A stretch of 64,000 nucleotides of DNA from Pseudomonas sp. NCCP-436 (GTDB taxonomy: Bacteria > Pseudomonadota > Gammaproteobacteria > Pseudomonadales > Pseudomonadaceae): NCBI RefSeq assembly GCF_019656335.1, contig NZ_BPLZ01000004.1:1-64000 (forward strand), given 5' to 3'. Below are positions 7,462-21,266 of the stretch, in pieces (the stretch's first letter is position 1; each line of letters begins with the position of its first letter). The notes beneath the pieces are model-generated. The model did not search any database. It saw nothing but the letters and a program-made list of their open reading frames with translations, and was not told the origin of the DNA. The translations under genes were made by a program, and so were the position numbers.

Positions 7462-9738
7462 TCATAGGTTCTGATAGCGGTTCATGTCCAGCACTCCGCT
7501 TTCCAAAGCTTGGGTCTCGCGAATATGTTCGGCCAGATCATGGAAGTAGTACCAGAATCGGGGATGGCTACGACGCACTCCCCAGCGCTCGACGATAGCC
7601 TCGAAATCACGACGCTCTACGACTTGCTCCATCAGCCTGACAAAAGTCGCCACATCCCCGGCCGGTAGGTTGAAGATGAAGTTCGGGTAACTGCTGAGTA
7701 CCTCTGGATAAAGGGTCAGGGTGTCCAGCTGCGGCTGATAGCGCAGTTCTTCACCCAGCATGAAAGCCACATTGCTGTGTGCACGATTACGCAGCAGGCT
7801 GTAGATCTCACGGCGACCATCACTCAGCTCGATACGCAGCAGAGTCGCCTCTGGCAACTGCTCGATCACTCGCAGACCACCGGCCGGCCGGCTGGCGAGC
7901 CGTGCCAGCGTTTGCTCGGCCTGTCGCAGCTCGGCGGGCAGTTCTTCGCGGTGACAGTAGGCACCAGGGCAGCGGTTGATTGGATCGGGCCTGGCGTTAA
8001 TTGCTGTAAAACGTTGCAGCAAGCCTTCGGCGAACTGGCGCTTAGGATCGCCGCCTGCCAGGCCGGTGGCGCTAGGCGTATGGTGATCCACTGTGGTGTA
8101 GTCCAGCAGCATCTTCAGCTTGCCACTGCTCTGGTACCAGTCATCCAGATAGCTCTTGCGGCTGTCCGCCGGCAGCAGACGCAAAAAATTGACCTCGGCG
8201 CCGTTGCGGATCAGATCGAAGTACAGGCGTGTCTGCGCCTGGTGCGAGACATTGCCGAAAACGTCGAAGTTGACCACCAACTGGTAGTAGGTGCGTTCCA
8301 GCAGCGGATAGTCCATCCACCAGATGGTCTGCGGCACCGCGCCGATCAGACCCTTGCGTACCGATGCGCTGTCATGCTGGCGAAAGATCGTCAGCAGCGC
8401 GTTGTCATTGCCGGCCCAGATGTGCGACCAGTCGGCAGGAGCCGACTCAGCATAGGCCTCACGGCGCAGGTTCTCGTAATCGTTGCGTTTGTCGCGATAG
8501 TTGCGCCAGAGCCCCAGCAAATCGCCGATTTCGTCGAACTGTCCAGGCATCGCCAGCAGCGGCGTGGCTTGCTGGCGGTACTCGGCATTGCTCAGGTAAA
8601 GGTCGTGCTCCGGAGCCTGGAATAAGGCCCAGAACTGGTCACGGATCACATCGGTGGCGATCTGCCCGCGGCAGACCGGGCCGCGGATGAAGGTACGCAC
8701 GAAGTATTCGGCGTTATCCAGCATGAACTGATAGCGGGCTTGTGGAGGAATCGCGGCAAAGGTCTCGAAAGGATTGGCACGGCGCTGGGCGCCATAACCC
8801 GGCAGAGCCTCCAGTGTCCATTCCTCGCTGAAAAACAGATCCTGCACCCTCGTCAGTTTCTGTTCGCTGAGTGGATAGGTGATATGTGTTTTGTGCACTA
8901 TCACTCCTTCCAACGGACGCAGCCGGTAGTAGAACTCGGTGCCCGGGTCGTCGTTCGGCCGGCGCGTGGCAATGGGATCGACCGGTTTGCCGCTGGGCGT
9001 GCGCGAGCGTACCAGCTCAAAGAAGTGTCCGGTCTCGTCGCCTTCGAAATGCAGATGAGCAAGAAACAGGTGCTCGTAAAGCCAGCGCGATACCAGTGCC
9101 TGGCGCGCCCCAGGCGCATTTAGGAAGTTCTCCCAGGTGACGATCTGCTGTTGCTCGGCGGCGCTGGGTACGAGCTCCTGCCGAGCCACCCTCCCTCCTT
9201 GTTCCAGCCAGCGCTGCAAGGTGCTGTATTCCTCGTCGCTCAGTCCGGTCACGGCAAAGGGCATGCCGCCCAAGGGCGTCTTGGCAGCATAAGCCTCAAA
9301 CTGATCCGGCAAGGCGCAACTGTTGCTGCGAGTAATGGCCAGCTCGAGATCCTCCGGCAGCCGTTCGTTGGCCGGCAGAGGCTGGCTGTGGCCCAGCTCC
9401 AGCATGCGCCGCAGCAGCGCTGGCTGTCCCTGCTCGCCTTCCAGCACCGAGTGAAAACCTCGCTGGCGCCAGGCGGCTTCATCATGGGCGTCCAGAAACA
9501 GTCGTGTGGTGTCCTGTGCCTTGCTTCGTGCGCCATCGTACACAGGTTGTTGGCTGGCACCGCGCAACAGCCCTTCGGAGCTGCCGAGGTTGAGCTGGCA
9601 GGGGGCGTCGTAGCAACTGTGACAGGCCACGCACTTGTGGGTGAAGATGGGTTGAACCTCATCCAGATAGGAGACTGCCTCCGCCCGGGCCAGGCCCGCT
9701 GCGAAAGATAGAAGAACCACAGCAGCGCGCTTGAACAT
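7462..9738 (-). CDS. cti: cis/trans unsaturated fatty-acid isomerase Cti
   Basis: This 758-residue periplasmic haem protein converts cis to trans double bonds in membrane phospholipid acyl chains, which rigidifies the membrane under solvent or heat stress. A signal peptide ([19 protein letters not shown]) precedes a single c-type haem site CVACH at residues 36-40, as in the P. putida enzyme. Length fits the family. Two ATGs are possible. I chose 9738 because AGGGA is then about eight bases upstream, while the ATG at 9744 would leave only two. It diverges from metH. Cti is characteristic of Pseudomonas and Vibrio. Confidence 0.95.
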   Translation of the reverse strand: MFKRAAVVLLSFAAGLARAEAVSYLDEVQPIFTHKCVACHSCYDAPCQLNLGSSEGLLRGASQQPVYDGARSKAQDTTRLFLDAHDEAAWRQRGFHSVLEGEQGQPALLRRMLELGHSQPLPANERLPEDLELAITRSNSCALPDQFEAYAAKTPLGGMPFAVTGLSDEEYSTLQRWLEQGGRVARQELVPSAAEQQQIVTWENFLNAPGARQALVSRWLYEHLFLAHLHFEGDETGHFFELVRSRTPSGKPVDPIATRRPNDDPGTEFYYRLRPLEGVIVHKTHITYPLSEQKLTRVQDLFFSEEWTLEALPGYGAQRRANPFETFAAIPPQARYQFMLDNAEYFVRTFIRGPVCRGQIATDVIRDQFWALFQAPEHDLYLSNAEYRQQATPLLAMPGQFDEIGDLLGLWRNYRDKRNDYENLRREAYAESAPADWSHIWAGNDNALLTIFRQHDSASVRKGLIGAVPQTIWWMDYPLLERTYYQLVVNFDVFGNVSHQAQTRLYFDLIRNGAEVNFLRLLPADSRKSYLDDWYQSSGKLKMLLDYTTVDHHTPSATGLAGGDPKRQFAEGLLQRFTAINARPDPINRCPGAYCHREELPAELRQAEQTLARLASRPAGGLRVIEQLPEATLLRIELSDGRREIYSLLRNRAHSNVAFMLGEELRYQPQLDTLTLYPEVLSSYPNFIFNLPAGDVATFVRLMEQVVERRDFEAIVERWGVRRSHPRFWYYFHDLAEHIRETQALESGVLDMNRYQNL

Positions 9739-9794
9739 GGCCATTTCCCTGATCACGAAGGCGTCATTCTATCGACATACAGCACGCGGCAACA

Positions 9795-9807
9795 TGAATG
9801 GAATTCA
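9795..9807. promoter_or_regulatory. MetR-box-like palindrome before metH
   Basis: TGAATGGAATTCA fits the enteric MetR consensus TGAA-N5-TTCA exactly. It lies 83 bases before the metH start, in the cti-metH divergent spacer. MetR activation of metH is known in enterics, so its use here is inference. Confidence 0.5.
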
Positions 9808-9889
9808 TGAACATGCCTCTGCCGATCCAGAGCACGACAGCTTTGCTATCATCTCCGGCCTTTGTTTTCGCTTTGCTCAGGTAGTTCCC

Positions 9890-13600
<3,711 letters not shown>

Positions 13601-13604
13601 CCCG

Positions 13605-13634
13605 CAGCAGGGCCTGCAGCCGCAGGCCCTGCTG
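13605..13634 (+). terminator. GC-rich hairpin after metH
   Basis: CAGCAGGGCCTGC at 13605-13617 pairs perfectly with GCAGGCCCTGCTG at 13622-13634 around AGCC. It starts four bases past the metH stop. No T-run follows, so it may need Rho or mainly protect the 3' end. Confidence 0.6.
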
Positions 13635-13790
13635 TCCGGCGAACTTGTTGGTACGCCGTGGCCTCCAATGCAACAACCGGAATCAGGGGGCTCCGGCTGC
13701 AAGATCAGCCACGGCAGGCAATTTTTCTCTTCTCAGGCTGCTCCTTAAGCTCCCGCCAGCCAGAAGCTCAGCAGCGAACCTGCAATGTCT

Positions 13791-14084
13791 TCAGCCCTTC
13801 GAGCGTCGGACGAATCTGATGCTGTACTCCATTTGCGGCTTGCGTGTCATGCTCACCGCGCGGCGGCTTACCGTGTCAAGAGTAATGTTCCAGAAACCAC
13901 TGGATGGCACACGGATCTTTGCCGGGAAACGAATGAAGGCGCCACCGTGGTAACCGTGTCGACCACGGTTTCTGAAGGCGCGGAAGTTGGCATCGTTCAT
14001 CAGACGGATATTGCACGGCTGCGAACACTGGATAACCACCAGGTCGCCCTCCTCCAGATATTCGCGTTGGTGGATGAATTTCAT
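13791..14084 (-). CDS. DUF1883 domain-containing protein
   Basis: This 97-residue protein matches the DUF1883 family along its whole length: MKFIHQREYLEEGDLVVIQCSQPCN at the start and a C-terminal RRAVSMTRKP segment. Function is unknown. The family is a small beta-rich fold sometimes seen beside TIR-like domains in other proteins. It is a single gene, divergent from the DUF5924 gene by 104 bases. The space between it and the metH hairpin holds nothing else I recognise. Confidence 0.85.
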   Translation of the reverse strand: MKFIHQREYLEEGDLVVIQCSQPCNIRLMNDANFRAFRNRGRHGYHGGAFIRFPAKIRVPSSGFWNITLDTVSRRAVSMTRKPQMEYSIRFVRRSKG

Positions 14085-14188
14085 TGCGCAGAACTCGCAG
14101 GTAAAACGGGGACGCCATACTGCCGCAAGCGCCCGTGCATCGCCAGCGACTGCAGCTTTTCCCGTCGTATCGCCGTCATTTGCTCCTT

Positions 14189-15205
14189 ATGAAATCACTG
14201 CTCAATCATCTTCCCCGTTTGTTGGCGTTATTCCAGCGCTATCCCGGCCTGGTAGCGCTGTTCGGCTTCTGCTCGGGAGTGGCCAGCTTCCTGCTGGTGG
14301 ATCGTCAGGCCCATCTGGCTAAGGTGCTGGGTGTGGTGCTGCTGGTCAGCTGGATCTGGCTGCTGCTGGAAAATCTGCTGCGCGAACGCATTGCCCGCCG
14401 CTTTGGCTTCGAGTTGCCTCTGCCGCTGCTGCGCTACGGCACCCAGATAATCCATCAAGAAAGCCTGTTTTTCGTTCTGCCGTTCTTCATCATCACCACT
14501 ACCTGGAACAGCGGGCAGCTATTGTTCAGCGGCCTGTTGGCGCTGGCTGCGCTAGTCTCGATCATCGATCCGCTTTACTTTCGTTGGCTGGCTCCGCGCC
14601 GCTGGTTGCTGCTGATAATGCACAGCCTGGCACTGTTTGCCGTATTGCTCACTGCCCTGCCAATCATCTTTCATCTAAGCACACCTCAGAGCTATTACCT
14701 GGCCCTGGCCACTGCGACGCTGCTGGCACTACCAAGCCTGCCCGGACTGATCGGCGGAGCTGGCTGGCCTCGGATTCTGCTCTTGGCTGTACTGCCACTA
14801 TTACTGGCCAGCGGCGGCTGGTTGGCACGGGTATGGGTTCCACCAGCAACCCTGTGGCTGACCGAAGTGGCCATTAGTGATCGCTTCGACGGTGCCCTCC
14901 GCACGCCCGGGCGCAGCCTGAAGCAGATTAGCAGCGACCAGTTGCGGGCCGACGGGCTCTACGCCTACACCGCCATCAATGCTCCGCGCGGACTGAACGA
15001 ACGCATCTATCATGTGTGGCAGCACAACGCTCGCGAGGTCGATCGCATTGCACTGAACATTCACGGCGGCCGTGAACAGGGTTATCGCGCCTGGACACAC
15101 AAGCGGCACTTTCCGCCCAAGCCAACAGGACAGTGGCAGGTGCGAGTGCTGACCGAGGCCGGACAGATGATCGGCGTACTGCGCTTCGAGGTGGTGGCGC
15201 CTTAG
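14189..15205 (+). CDS. DUF5924/DUF2914 membrane protein
   Basis: This 338-residue protein has about seven hydrophobic segments in residues 20-235 and then a soluble C-terminal domain (about 240-338, VAISDRFDG to GVLRFEVVAP). That domain has the DUF2914 character: FDG, HVWQHN and WQVRVLTEAGQMIG. Function is unknown. The start at MKSLLNHLPR was chosen over a longer frame because the preceding 18 codons lack hydrophobic or family character. The stop overlaps the stop of the convergent AraC gene by four bases. Confidence 0.75.
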   Translation: MKSLLNHLPRLLALFQRYPGLVALFGFCSGVASFLLVDRQAHLAKVLGVVLLVSWIWLLLENLLRERIARRFGFELPLPLLRYGTQIIHQESLFFVLPFFIITTTWNSGQLLFSGLLALAALVSIIDPLYFRWLAPRRWLLLIMHSLALFAVLLTALPIIFHLSTPQSYYLALATATLLALPSLPGLIGGAGWPRILLLAVLPLLLASGGWLARVWVPPATLWLTEVAISDRFDGALRTPGRSLKQISSDQLRADGLYAYTAINAPRGLNERIYHVWQHNAREVDRIALNIHGGREQGYRAWTHKRHFPPKPTGQWQVRVLTEAGQMIGVLRFEVVAP

Positions 15206-16206
15206 CGATGCGCTTGGCGCCAGGCCGAGGGGGACTGCCCGAAGTGATTGCGAAAGGCCCGGGAGAAGGCAGCCTGATCCGCATAGCCGAGCACGTCGGC
15301 GAGCAGCGTCAACGGCATATTGGAGGCCTGCACGTACCAGCCGGCGTGATCCATCTTTACCTGATGTACCAGTTGCCTGAAGCACAGCCCCTCTTCCAGC
15401 AGGCGCCGCTGTAATGTACGCGGGTGTAAGTCAAGCAGTTTGGCGATGTGTTCCAGAGAATGCTGACGCACGCCCAATGTCTGAGCGATCAGGCTGCGCA
15501 CCTGTAGTTCCAGATTCTGCTGCAGGCTTTCCAGCAGACTCTTCAAGTAGCCGTCGAGCCGCTGCGTCTGCGCCTTGGCCATCGACAGTACCGGGCGCTG
15601 CAACACGCGGGCGTCATATATCAGACCGTCATGCTCCTGATCGAAGTAGACCTCACACCCCAGATACTGGCGATAACTGGCGCGCGCTGCCACAGGGCTG
15701 TGGCTGAAGGTCACCCGCAGCGGACGCAAATCCCCCCCGCCCATGGATTGCACCATCCGGGCGTAGGCGGCGATGGCCATTTCCCGGTAGTACTGCGCTC
15801 CCTCCAGGGCAAAAAAGTGCTCGATGCGCAGGATCTGCACTTGGCCATTGAGTGGCACCAGACGCCAGTGTTCTGCTTTGTTGTGTAGTGCCAGATAGCG
15901 CTGAGCTGCGGTGAAGGCTGACTGCAGATCCGTCTCGCGCACCAGCAGACGACCAAGCAGACCGAGCATCTCCAGATTCTGGTGGCTAGCCACGCGCAAG
16001 CCAAGATCTGCACAGTCAAGACAGCTTGCTGCTTCGGCCAACAGACGAATCAACTGCTCGATGCGAATCATCCGGTCGCCATCTGCCAGTGCCGTCGGAT
16101 CCAGCCCAACTCTCTCCAGCAGCGCCGTCAGGTCACCACCCAGCCGGGCAATCTCCTCCGGCAAGCCAGTCAGTGCAGCACTGCGTACCTCGTAGCGAAT
16201 GGACAT
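15202..16206 (-). CDS. AraC-family transcriptional regulator (OruR/ArgR-like architecture)
   Basis: This 334-residue protein has an N-terminal arabinose-binding-like domain of the PF12625 type (residues about 15-200) and a C-terminal AraC double helix-turn-helix (about 235-330). DNA-binding signatures are LEHIAKLLDLHPRTLQRRL and the closing LADVLGYADQAAFSRAFRNHFGQSPSAWR. Relatives in Pseudomonas control amino-acid and amine catabolism. It diverges from the D-aminoacylase-like gene by 114 bases and is its probable regulator. That assignment rests on position only. Confidence 0.85.
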   Translation of the reverse strand: MSIRYEVRSAALTGLPEEIARLGGDLTALLERVGLDPTALADGDRMIRIEQLIRLLAEAASCLDCADLGLRVASHQNLEMLGLLGRLLVRETDLQSAFTAAQRYLALHNKAEHWRLVPLNGQVQILRIEHFFALEGAQYYREMAIAAYARMVQSMGGGDLRPLRVTFSHSPVAARASYRQYLGCEVYFDQEHDGLIYDARVLQRPVLSMAKAQTQRLDGYLKSLLESLQQNLELQVRSLIAQTLGVRQHSLEHIAKLLDLHPRTLQRRLLEEGLCFRQLVHQVKMDHAGWYVQASNMPLTLLADVLGYADQAAFSRAFRNHFGQSPSAWRQAHR

Positions 16207-16295
16207 GCAAGCTCCTCCGGCAGTTGGCAAGAAGGTGCCAACTCTGTCGTCTCATGACAAGTCGAAGAAACCACGGCCTACTACCCTGACAGCAC

Positions 16296-16303
16296 AACAA
16301 CAA
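16296..16303 (+). promoter_or_regulatory. Hfq/Crc-type CA motif before the amidohydrolase
   Basis: AACAACAA lies 17 bases before the ATG at 16321, just upstream of the ribosome site. It is an exact match to the AAnAAnAA catabolite-activity motif bound by Hfq with Crc in Pseudomonas. Control by carbon catabolite repression is inferred. Confidence 0.5.
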
Positions 16304-16320
16304 GAGTCGAGGCTATTGCC

Positions 16321-18060
16321 ATGTCCAGCTATGACCTGATCATCCAGGGCGGCCGCTATTTCGACGGCAGCGCTGCCCCCTCTGCCATCCGTAGTCTGGC
16401 GATCAAGGACGGACGCATCTCCTTGATCAGCGCCGAGCCACTGGATGCAGGCCTGGCCAAACGGGTAATCGACGCCCGGGGCAAGTGGATCACCCCGGGC
16501 TTCCTAGATACCCATACCCATTATGACGCCGAGCTGATGGTCGCCCCGGCGCTGTCCGAATCGGTGCGTCATGGTGTAACCACAGTGCTGGTGGGAAGTT
16601 GCTCATTGAGCATGGTCTGCAGCGAGGCCGAGGACGCTTCGGACATCTTCACCCGGGTGGAGACCGTACCGCGCGAGAAGGTGCTGCCAATTCTGCGCGA
16701 GCGCAAGAGCTGGAGCACTCCTCGACAATGGCGCGAGTTCGTCGAACGGCAGCCGCTCGGTCCCAATCTGATCAGTTTCCTCGGCCATAGCGACCTGCGC
16801 GTCTCCGTCATGGGCCTGCATCGCGCCACGGATCGCCAGGTAGTCCCCAGCGAGGCAGAAATGCGGCGCATGGAAAAGCTCCTTACCGAGGCGCTGGACT
16901 GCGGCTTCCTCGGGCTTTCTACCATGTGCCTGAAGTGGGACAAGATTGATGGCGACCGTGAGTGGTCGAAGAGTCTGCCCAGCACTTACGCCCGCTGGAG
17001 AGAAGTGAAACGCCTCAACCGTCTGTTGCGCCAGCGCGGCCGTGTACACCAGGGCGCACCGAATGCTGCCAACCCGTTGCAGATCACTCGGTATCTGGGA
17101 CAGGCCATCGGCCTGTTGCGCAAACCGCTGAAAACCACCCTGATCTCCCTGCTCGACCTCAAGGGCAACCGTAGCCTGGCGCTCCTCGCCCGCCTCTCCG
17201 GCTGGCTGACCAACCGTCTCGGTGGCGACTTCCGCTGGCAATTGTTGCCGACGCCATTTGCTATCTATGCCGATGGCATGGACGTGGTGCTGTTCGAGGA
17301 GTTCGGCGCCGGCGAGATGGCACTGGATCTCAAGGATCAAATCGAGCGCAACAAACTGCTGCAGGACAAGAAGTATCGACGCACCTTCCGCAGGTTTTAC
17401 TCGGACAAGCTGTCGCCACGGGTCTGGCAACGCGATTTTGGCGATGCAGTGATCCTAGGCTGCCCGGACACCTCACTGATAGGCCGCAATTTTGCCGAGG
17501 TGGCGCGCGAACGCGGCCTGCATGTGGTCGATCTGTTTCTCGACATGGTGGTGCAGTACGGCCGCCAACTGCGCTGGTTCACCGTAATCGGCAATCACCG
17601 CAAGGAAAAGCTGCGGCGTATGGTGCAAAGCCCGAACACGCTGATCACCTTCTCCGACGCCGGTGCACATATTCGCAACATGGCTTTCTACAACCTGCCA
17701 CTGCGCTTTCTCAAGCTGGTCAAGGAAAGCCATGACGAGGGCCAGCCGGTGATGAGCCTGGAACGTGCCGTGCACCGCCTTACCGGCGAGCAGGCCGACT
17801 GGCTCGGCATCGAGGCTGGCTATATTCGTCCGGGCGACCGTGCCGACCTGGTGGTGCTCGATCCAAACGGACTGCAGCAGGATCTGGAGCGAGAAAACTG
17901 GGACGAGATGCAGGGCTTCGGCATCCAGCGCATGGTCTGCCGAAACCCTGGTTGTGTCAGTCATGTACTGGTAAATGGCCGTCTGGCGGTGGATGACGAG
18001 CAGATCGTTCCCGAACTGGGTCACGAGCGCGGCTTCGGGCAGTTCCTGCCGGCCCGCTGA
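16321..18060 (+). CDS. amidohydrolase family protein (N-acyl-D-amino-acid deacylase-like)
   Basis: This 579-residue cytoplasmic enzyme belongs to amidohydrolase family 3. The metal motif is His65-x-His67 in GFLDTHTHYDAEL. TTVLVGSCSLSM, a later FSDAGAHIRNMAF (metal Asp and His) and a C-terminal GYIRPGDRADLVVLDP beta-sandwich return are visible. Relatives hydrolyse N-acyl-D-amino acids or related cyclic amides. The exact substrate is not evident, and the protein is longer than classical D-aminoacylases (about 480). A Crc-type motif sits at its translation start, and an AraC gene diverges from it. Confidence 0.8.
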   Translation: MSSYDLIIQGGRYFDGSAAPSAIRSLAIKDGRISLISAEPLDAGLAKRVIDARGKWITPGFLDTHTHYDAELMVAPALSESVRHGVTTVLVGSCSLSMVCSEAEDASDIFTRVETVPREKVLPILRERKSWSTPRQWREFVERQPLGPNLISFLGHSDLRVSVMGLHRATDRQVVPSEAEMRRMEKLLTEALDCGFLGLSTMCLKWDKIDGDREWSKSLPSTYARWREVKRLNRLLRQRGRVHQGAPNAANPLQITRYLGQAIGLLRKPLKTTLISLLDLKGNRSLALLARLSGWLTNRLGGDFRWQLLPTPFAIYADGMDVVLFEEFGAGEMALDLKDQIERNKLLQDKKYRRTFRRFYSDKLSPRVWQRDFGDAVILGCPDTSLIGRNFAEVARERGLHVVDLFLDMVVQYGRQLRWFTVIGNHRKEKLRRMVQSPNTLITFSDAGAHIRNMAFYNLPLRFLKLVKESHDEGQPVMSLERAVHRLTGEQADWLGIEAGYIRPGDRADLVVLDPNGLQQDLERENWDEMQGFGIQRMVCRNPGCVSHVLVNGRLAVDDEQIVPELGHERGFGQFLPAR

Positions 18061-18104
18061 TCCGCCTACGCAAGAGCGCACGGCGGTGGTAGCATGCGCG
18101 CCCC

Positions 18105-19151
18105 ATGCAGCTCGCAGAACTGAATCAGCGCCTCGCCGACCTCGGCGCCAAACCCCGGCACATTGGGCGGATAACCCGTGCCTGGCTGCTGGGCAAGCCA
18201 CTGGATACCGGCACCCGCCATCAGAAGACCGAAAACTTCCTGCCGTTATCCGTCCGTCAGGCCCTGCCGACCCTTGCCGGGGAGTTGGACGGTCTGGCGC
18301 GCCTGCGCTCCGAACATCCGGGCGCCGACGGCTCGGCCCGTCTGCTGGTGGAGCTGGCCGACAAGCAGATGGTCGAAAGCGTGCTGCTGCCACGCGACGG
18401 CCTGTGCATCTCCAGCCAGGTCGGCTGTGCGGTGGGCTGCGTATTCTGCATGACCGGCAAGAGCGGTCTTTTGCGCCAACTCAGCAGTGCCGAAATGGTT
18501 GCCCAGGTAGTTCTGGCCAGACGCCTGCGTCCGGTCAAAAAAGTGGTGTTCATGGGCATGGGCGAGCCGGCACACAACCTCGACAACGTGTTGGAGGCCA
18601 TTGACCTGTTGGGCACTGAAGGTGGTATCGGTCACCGCAATCTGGTGTTTTCCACCGTAGGCGATCCACGTGTTTTCGAGCGCCTGCCGCAGCAGCAGGT
18701 GCGCCCTGCCCTGGCGCTGTCGCTGCATACCACCGATGCCGAGCTGCGCCGGCAGTTGCTGCCCAAGGCGCCGCGTATCGACCCTGAGGAGCTGGTAGAA
18801 CTGGGCGAGGCCTACGCCCGGGCCATTGATTACCCCATCCAGTACCAGTGGACGCTGCTGCGCGGCATCAACGACAGCCAACAGGAGATGGATAACCTGC
18901 TGCGCCTGCTCAAGGGCAAGTTCGCCGTACTCAATCTGATCCCCTACAACAGTCTGCAAGACGATGAGTTCCAGCGTCCGGACGGTGACCGTATCGTGCA
19001 GATGGTGCGCTATCTGCACAGCCGCGGCGTATTGACCAAAGTGCGCAACTCAGCCGGGCAGGATGTCGATGGTGGCTGCGGCCAACTGCGTGCCCGCGCT
19101 GCCGGACTGGTCGTACAGCGGCGCTCATCGCCGCTGGCGGATCGCACCTGA
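18105..19151 (+). CDS. RlmN/Cfr-family radical SAM RNA methyltransferase paralogue
   Basis: This 348-residue protein has the radical-SAM cluster motif Cys108-x3-Cys112-x2-Cys115 (GCAVGCVFC). Both cysteines used by the RlmN ping-pong mechanism are present: Cys101 in LCISSQVGC and Cys325 in DGGCGQL. GMGEP and FSTVGD motifs are present, but the N-terminal domain is shorter and more divergent than in RlmN (about 384 residues). Standard rlmN in Pseudomonas lies in another locus (near ndk and the isc genes), so this is probably a second family member. The target (A2503 of 23S rRNA, tRNA or other) is unknown. Confidence 0.8.
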   Translation: MQLAELNQRLADLGAKPRHIGRITRAWLLGKPLDTGTRHQKTENFLPLSVRQALPTLAGELDGLARLRSEHPGADGSARLLVELADKQMVESVLLPRDGLCISSQVGCAVGCVFCMTGKSGLLRQLSSAEMVAQVVLARRLRPVKKVVFMGMGEPAHNLDNVLEAIDLLGTEGGIGHRNLVFSTVGDPRVFERLPQQQVRPALALSLHTTDAELRRQLLPKAPRIDPEELVELGEAYARAIDYPIQYQWTLLRGINDSQQEMDNLLRLLKGKFAVLNLIPYNSLQDDEFQRPDGDRIVQMVRYLHSRGVLTKVRNSAGQDVDGGCGQLRARAAGLVVQRRSSPLADRT

Positions 19152-19315
19152 GACGCCCCGAATATCAAAACGGGCTCAAGAAGCCTTGCGCCGGCCCGAT
19201 ACAGTAGACAGGGACACCCTCAATCAAGGCACAATGCCATCATTCTAATGGCATGCTATACAACAATAACTGCAGGGATGCAGAGCCCGTCGTACTGATG
19301 CGTCAGGAGCATTCA

Positions 19316-21199
19316 ATGAAAATTGCCCATAAGGTTGGCATCGCTGCTGCCACCGTGCTGTTTCTTACCACCAGTCTGTTGTCGCTGTCCCAGGTCGGAC
19401 AGGTACGCGACACCCTGCGCACGCAGGCCGAGTCGAGCATTACTGCCTCAAGCAACGCACTGGCCAGACAGATTGAAAACTGGCTAAACGCCAAACTGCG
19501 TTTGATGGATATGATGTCCCAGGCCATCGACAGCAACTACAGCCCGGAAGAGAACCAGCGCATCTTCGATCTGCCGCTGCTAAAGAACGAGTTCATTCTG
19601 GTATTCGGAGCACTGGAAAGTGATGGCAAACCAATCAAGAACTCCGAACACTGGAAGCCCAGCCCGGACTGGGACGGGCGCAAGCGCCCCTGGTACAACC
19701 TGGGCAAGGAAAATCGTCAGGCCATGCTGACCGAACCCTATGTGGACTCCACTACGGGCGAGATCCTCATCTCGGCGGTAGCCCGGATCAGCGATAGCGG
19801 CCGCTTCCTCGGCGTATTCGGCGGCGACATCCGCCTGCAGTCGGTGGCCGATGCCGTTAACACCCTGGATTTCAATGGCGCCGGTTACGCGTTTCTGCTC
19901 AGTCGATCCGGCAACATCATTTCCCACCCCGACGCCAGCTATAACGGTAAGCCGATCAGCGAGCTGTTCGCCGGCAAAACTCCGACACTGCAGCAGCAGC
20001 TGCAGGAAGCGAGCAACGGCACTCAGGATTTGCTGATTTCCTTTACGCCATTGCCAAATCTGCACGGCATGGACTGGTATATCGGTGTAGTTCTGGACGA
20101 AGACCTGCTGATGGCAGAGGCTGACCGGCTGACTTGGCTGGCGGTGATCGGCACCATCATTGGCGTAATCATCAGTCTGCTGGTGCTTGGTGTGCTGATG
20201 GGACGTCTGCTACGCCCGCTGTCCCAGCTCAGTGACTCACTGCACGAAATCAACAACGGTGAAGGCGATCTGACCCGCCGTCTGGCCATTACCAGCCAAG
20301 ACGAAATCGGCGAGCTGTCCGGCGAGTTCAACCGTTTCCTCGAGACGCTGCAGAAGCTGATCGGCGATGTCATGGGAAGTTCACAGCAAGTGCGTGCAAG
20401 TACCGCTCTGACCTCCAATGAATCGGAGCAGGCCGCTCGCCGCCTGCAAGAACAGCTGCAAGAGCTGGATCAGTTGGCTACTGCCATGCAGGAAATGGCC
20501 TCTACAGCCGAAGAGGTGGCACGCAATGCTCAGGCCGCAGCCCAGGCTGCGGTAGCCGCCAACGAAGAGACCGAAAACGGCGTGCGCGTAGTATCTCAGT
20601 CCAGTGCAGCAATCCGTCATCTGGCCGATGAAATGGATGAAACCAGCCATGCCATCAATGAGCTCTCCAAGCTCAGCCACAATATCGAGTCGATTCTTCA
20701 GGTAATCACCAGCATTGCCGAGCAGACCAACCTGCTGGCACTTAACGCGGCTATCGAAGCAGCCCGAGCGGGTGAATCCGGCCGAGGTTTCGCCGTGGTG
20801 GCCGATGAGGTGCGCTCGCTGGCCTCGCGCACGCAACAGGCCACCCAGGAGATCCGTCAGATGATTGATCAGCTGCAAGGTGGCGTGCAGCAGGTAGAAA
20901 ACCGGATGCAGCAGAGCCGTGATGCTGCCAGTCGCACTGCCGAAGAAGCTGGAGCTGCCAATGACATGCTCGGACGGATCCGCGATGCCATCACCCGCAT
21001 CAACGATATGAACCTGCAGATTGCAACCGCTGCCGAGGAGCAGAGCGCTACCACCGAGGAGATTAACCGTAATACCACCAATATTCGCGACATTAGCCAC
21101 GAGTTGGCCGGTGGCGCCGAGCAGCAGGTGCGTCAATGCTCGGTAATGGTGGATCAGGTAGGTCAACAGGATCGCTTGCTGGGCCGCTTCAAGGTCTGA
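19316..21199 (+). CDS. methyl-accepting chemotaxis protein with dCache sensor
   Basis: This 627-residue chemoreceptor has TM1 at about residues 5-27, a periplasmic double-Cache domain (about 30-275), TM2 (about 280-305), HAMP and a cytoplasmic signalling domain. The signalling tip [17 protein letters not shown] is intact. In the sensor, [19 protein letters not shown] and GVFGGDI resemble the amino-acid-binding dCache motif of PctA-type receptors, so an amine or amino-acid ligand is plausible but unproven. The start at 19316 was chosen over an in-frame ATG at 19253 because it places the TM helix at the N-terminus and has an AGGAG site. A strong terminator follows. Confidence 0.93.
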   Translation: MKIAHKVGIAAATVLFLTTSLLSLSQVGQVRDTLRTQAESSITASSNALARQIENWLNAKLRLMDMMSQAIDSNYSPEENQRIFDLPLLKNEFILVFGALESDGKPIKNSEHWKPSPDWDGRKRPWYNLGKENRQAMLTEPYVDSTTGEILISAVARISDSGRFLGVFGGDIRLQSVADAVNTLDFNGAGYAFLLSRSGNIISHPDASYNGKPISELFAGKTPTLQQQLQEASNGTQDLLISFTPLPNLHGMDWYIGVVLDEDLLMAEADRLTWLAVIGTIIGVIISLLVLGVLMGRLLRPLSQLSDSLHEINNGEGDLTRRLAITSQDEIGELSGEFNRFLETLQKLIGDVMGSSQQVRASTALTSNESEQAARRLQEQLQELDQLATAMQEMASTAEEVARNAQAAAQAAVAANEETENGVRVVSQSSAAIRHLADEMDETSHAINELSKLSHNIESILQVITSIAEQTNLLALNAAIEAARAGESGRGFAVVADEVRSLASRTQQATQEIRQMIDQLQGGVQQVENRMQQSRDAASRTAEEAGAANDMLGRIRDAITRINDMNLQIATAAEEQSATTEEINRNTTNIRDISHELAGGAEQQVRQCSVMVDQVGQQDRLLGRFKV

Positions 21200-21220
21200 T
21201 CGACTTGCAAATCGTGAAAA

Positions 21221-21253
21221 CGAGAGAGCCCCGCTTTGTGCGGGGCTCTCTCG
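21221..21253. terminator. strong bidirectional terminator between chemoreceptor and binding protein
   Basis: A perfect 14-base stem (CGAGAGAGCCCCGC at 21221-21234, complement at 21240-21253) surrounds the loop TTTGT. It sits between two convergent genes and can serve both. Confidence 0.85.
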
Positions 21254-21266
21254 TTCCAGCTATGGA

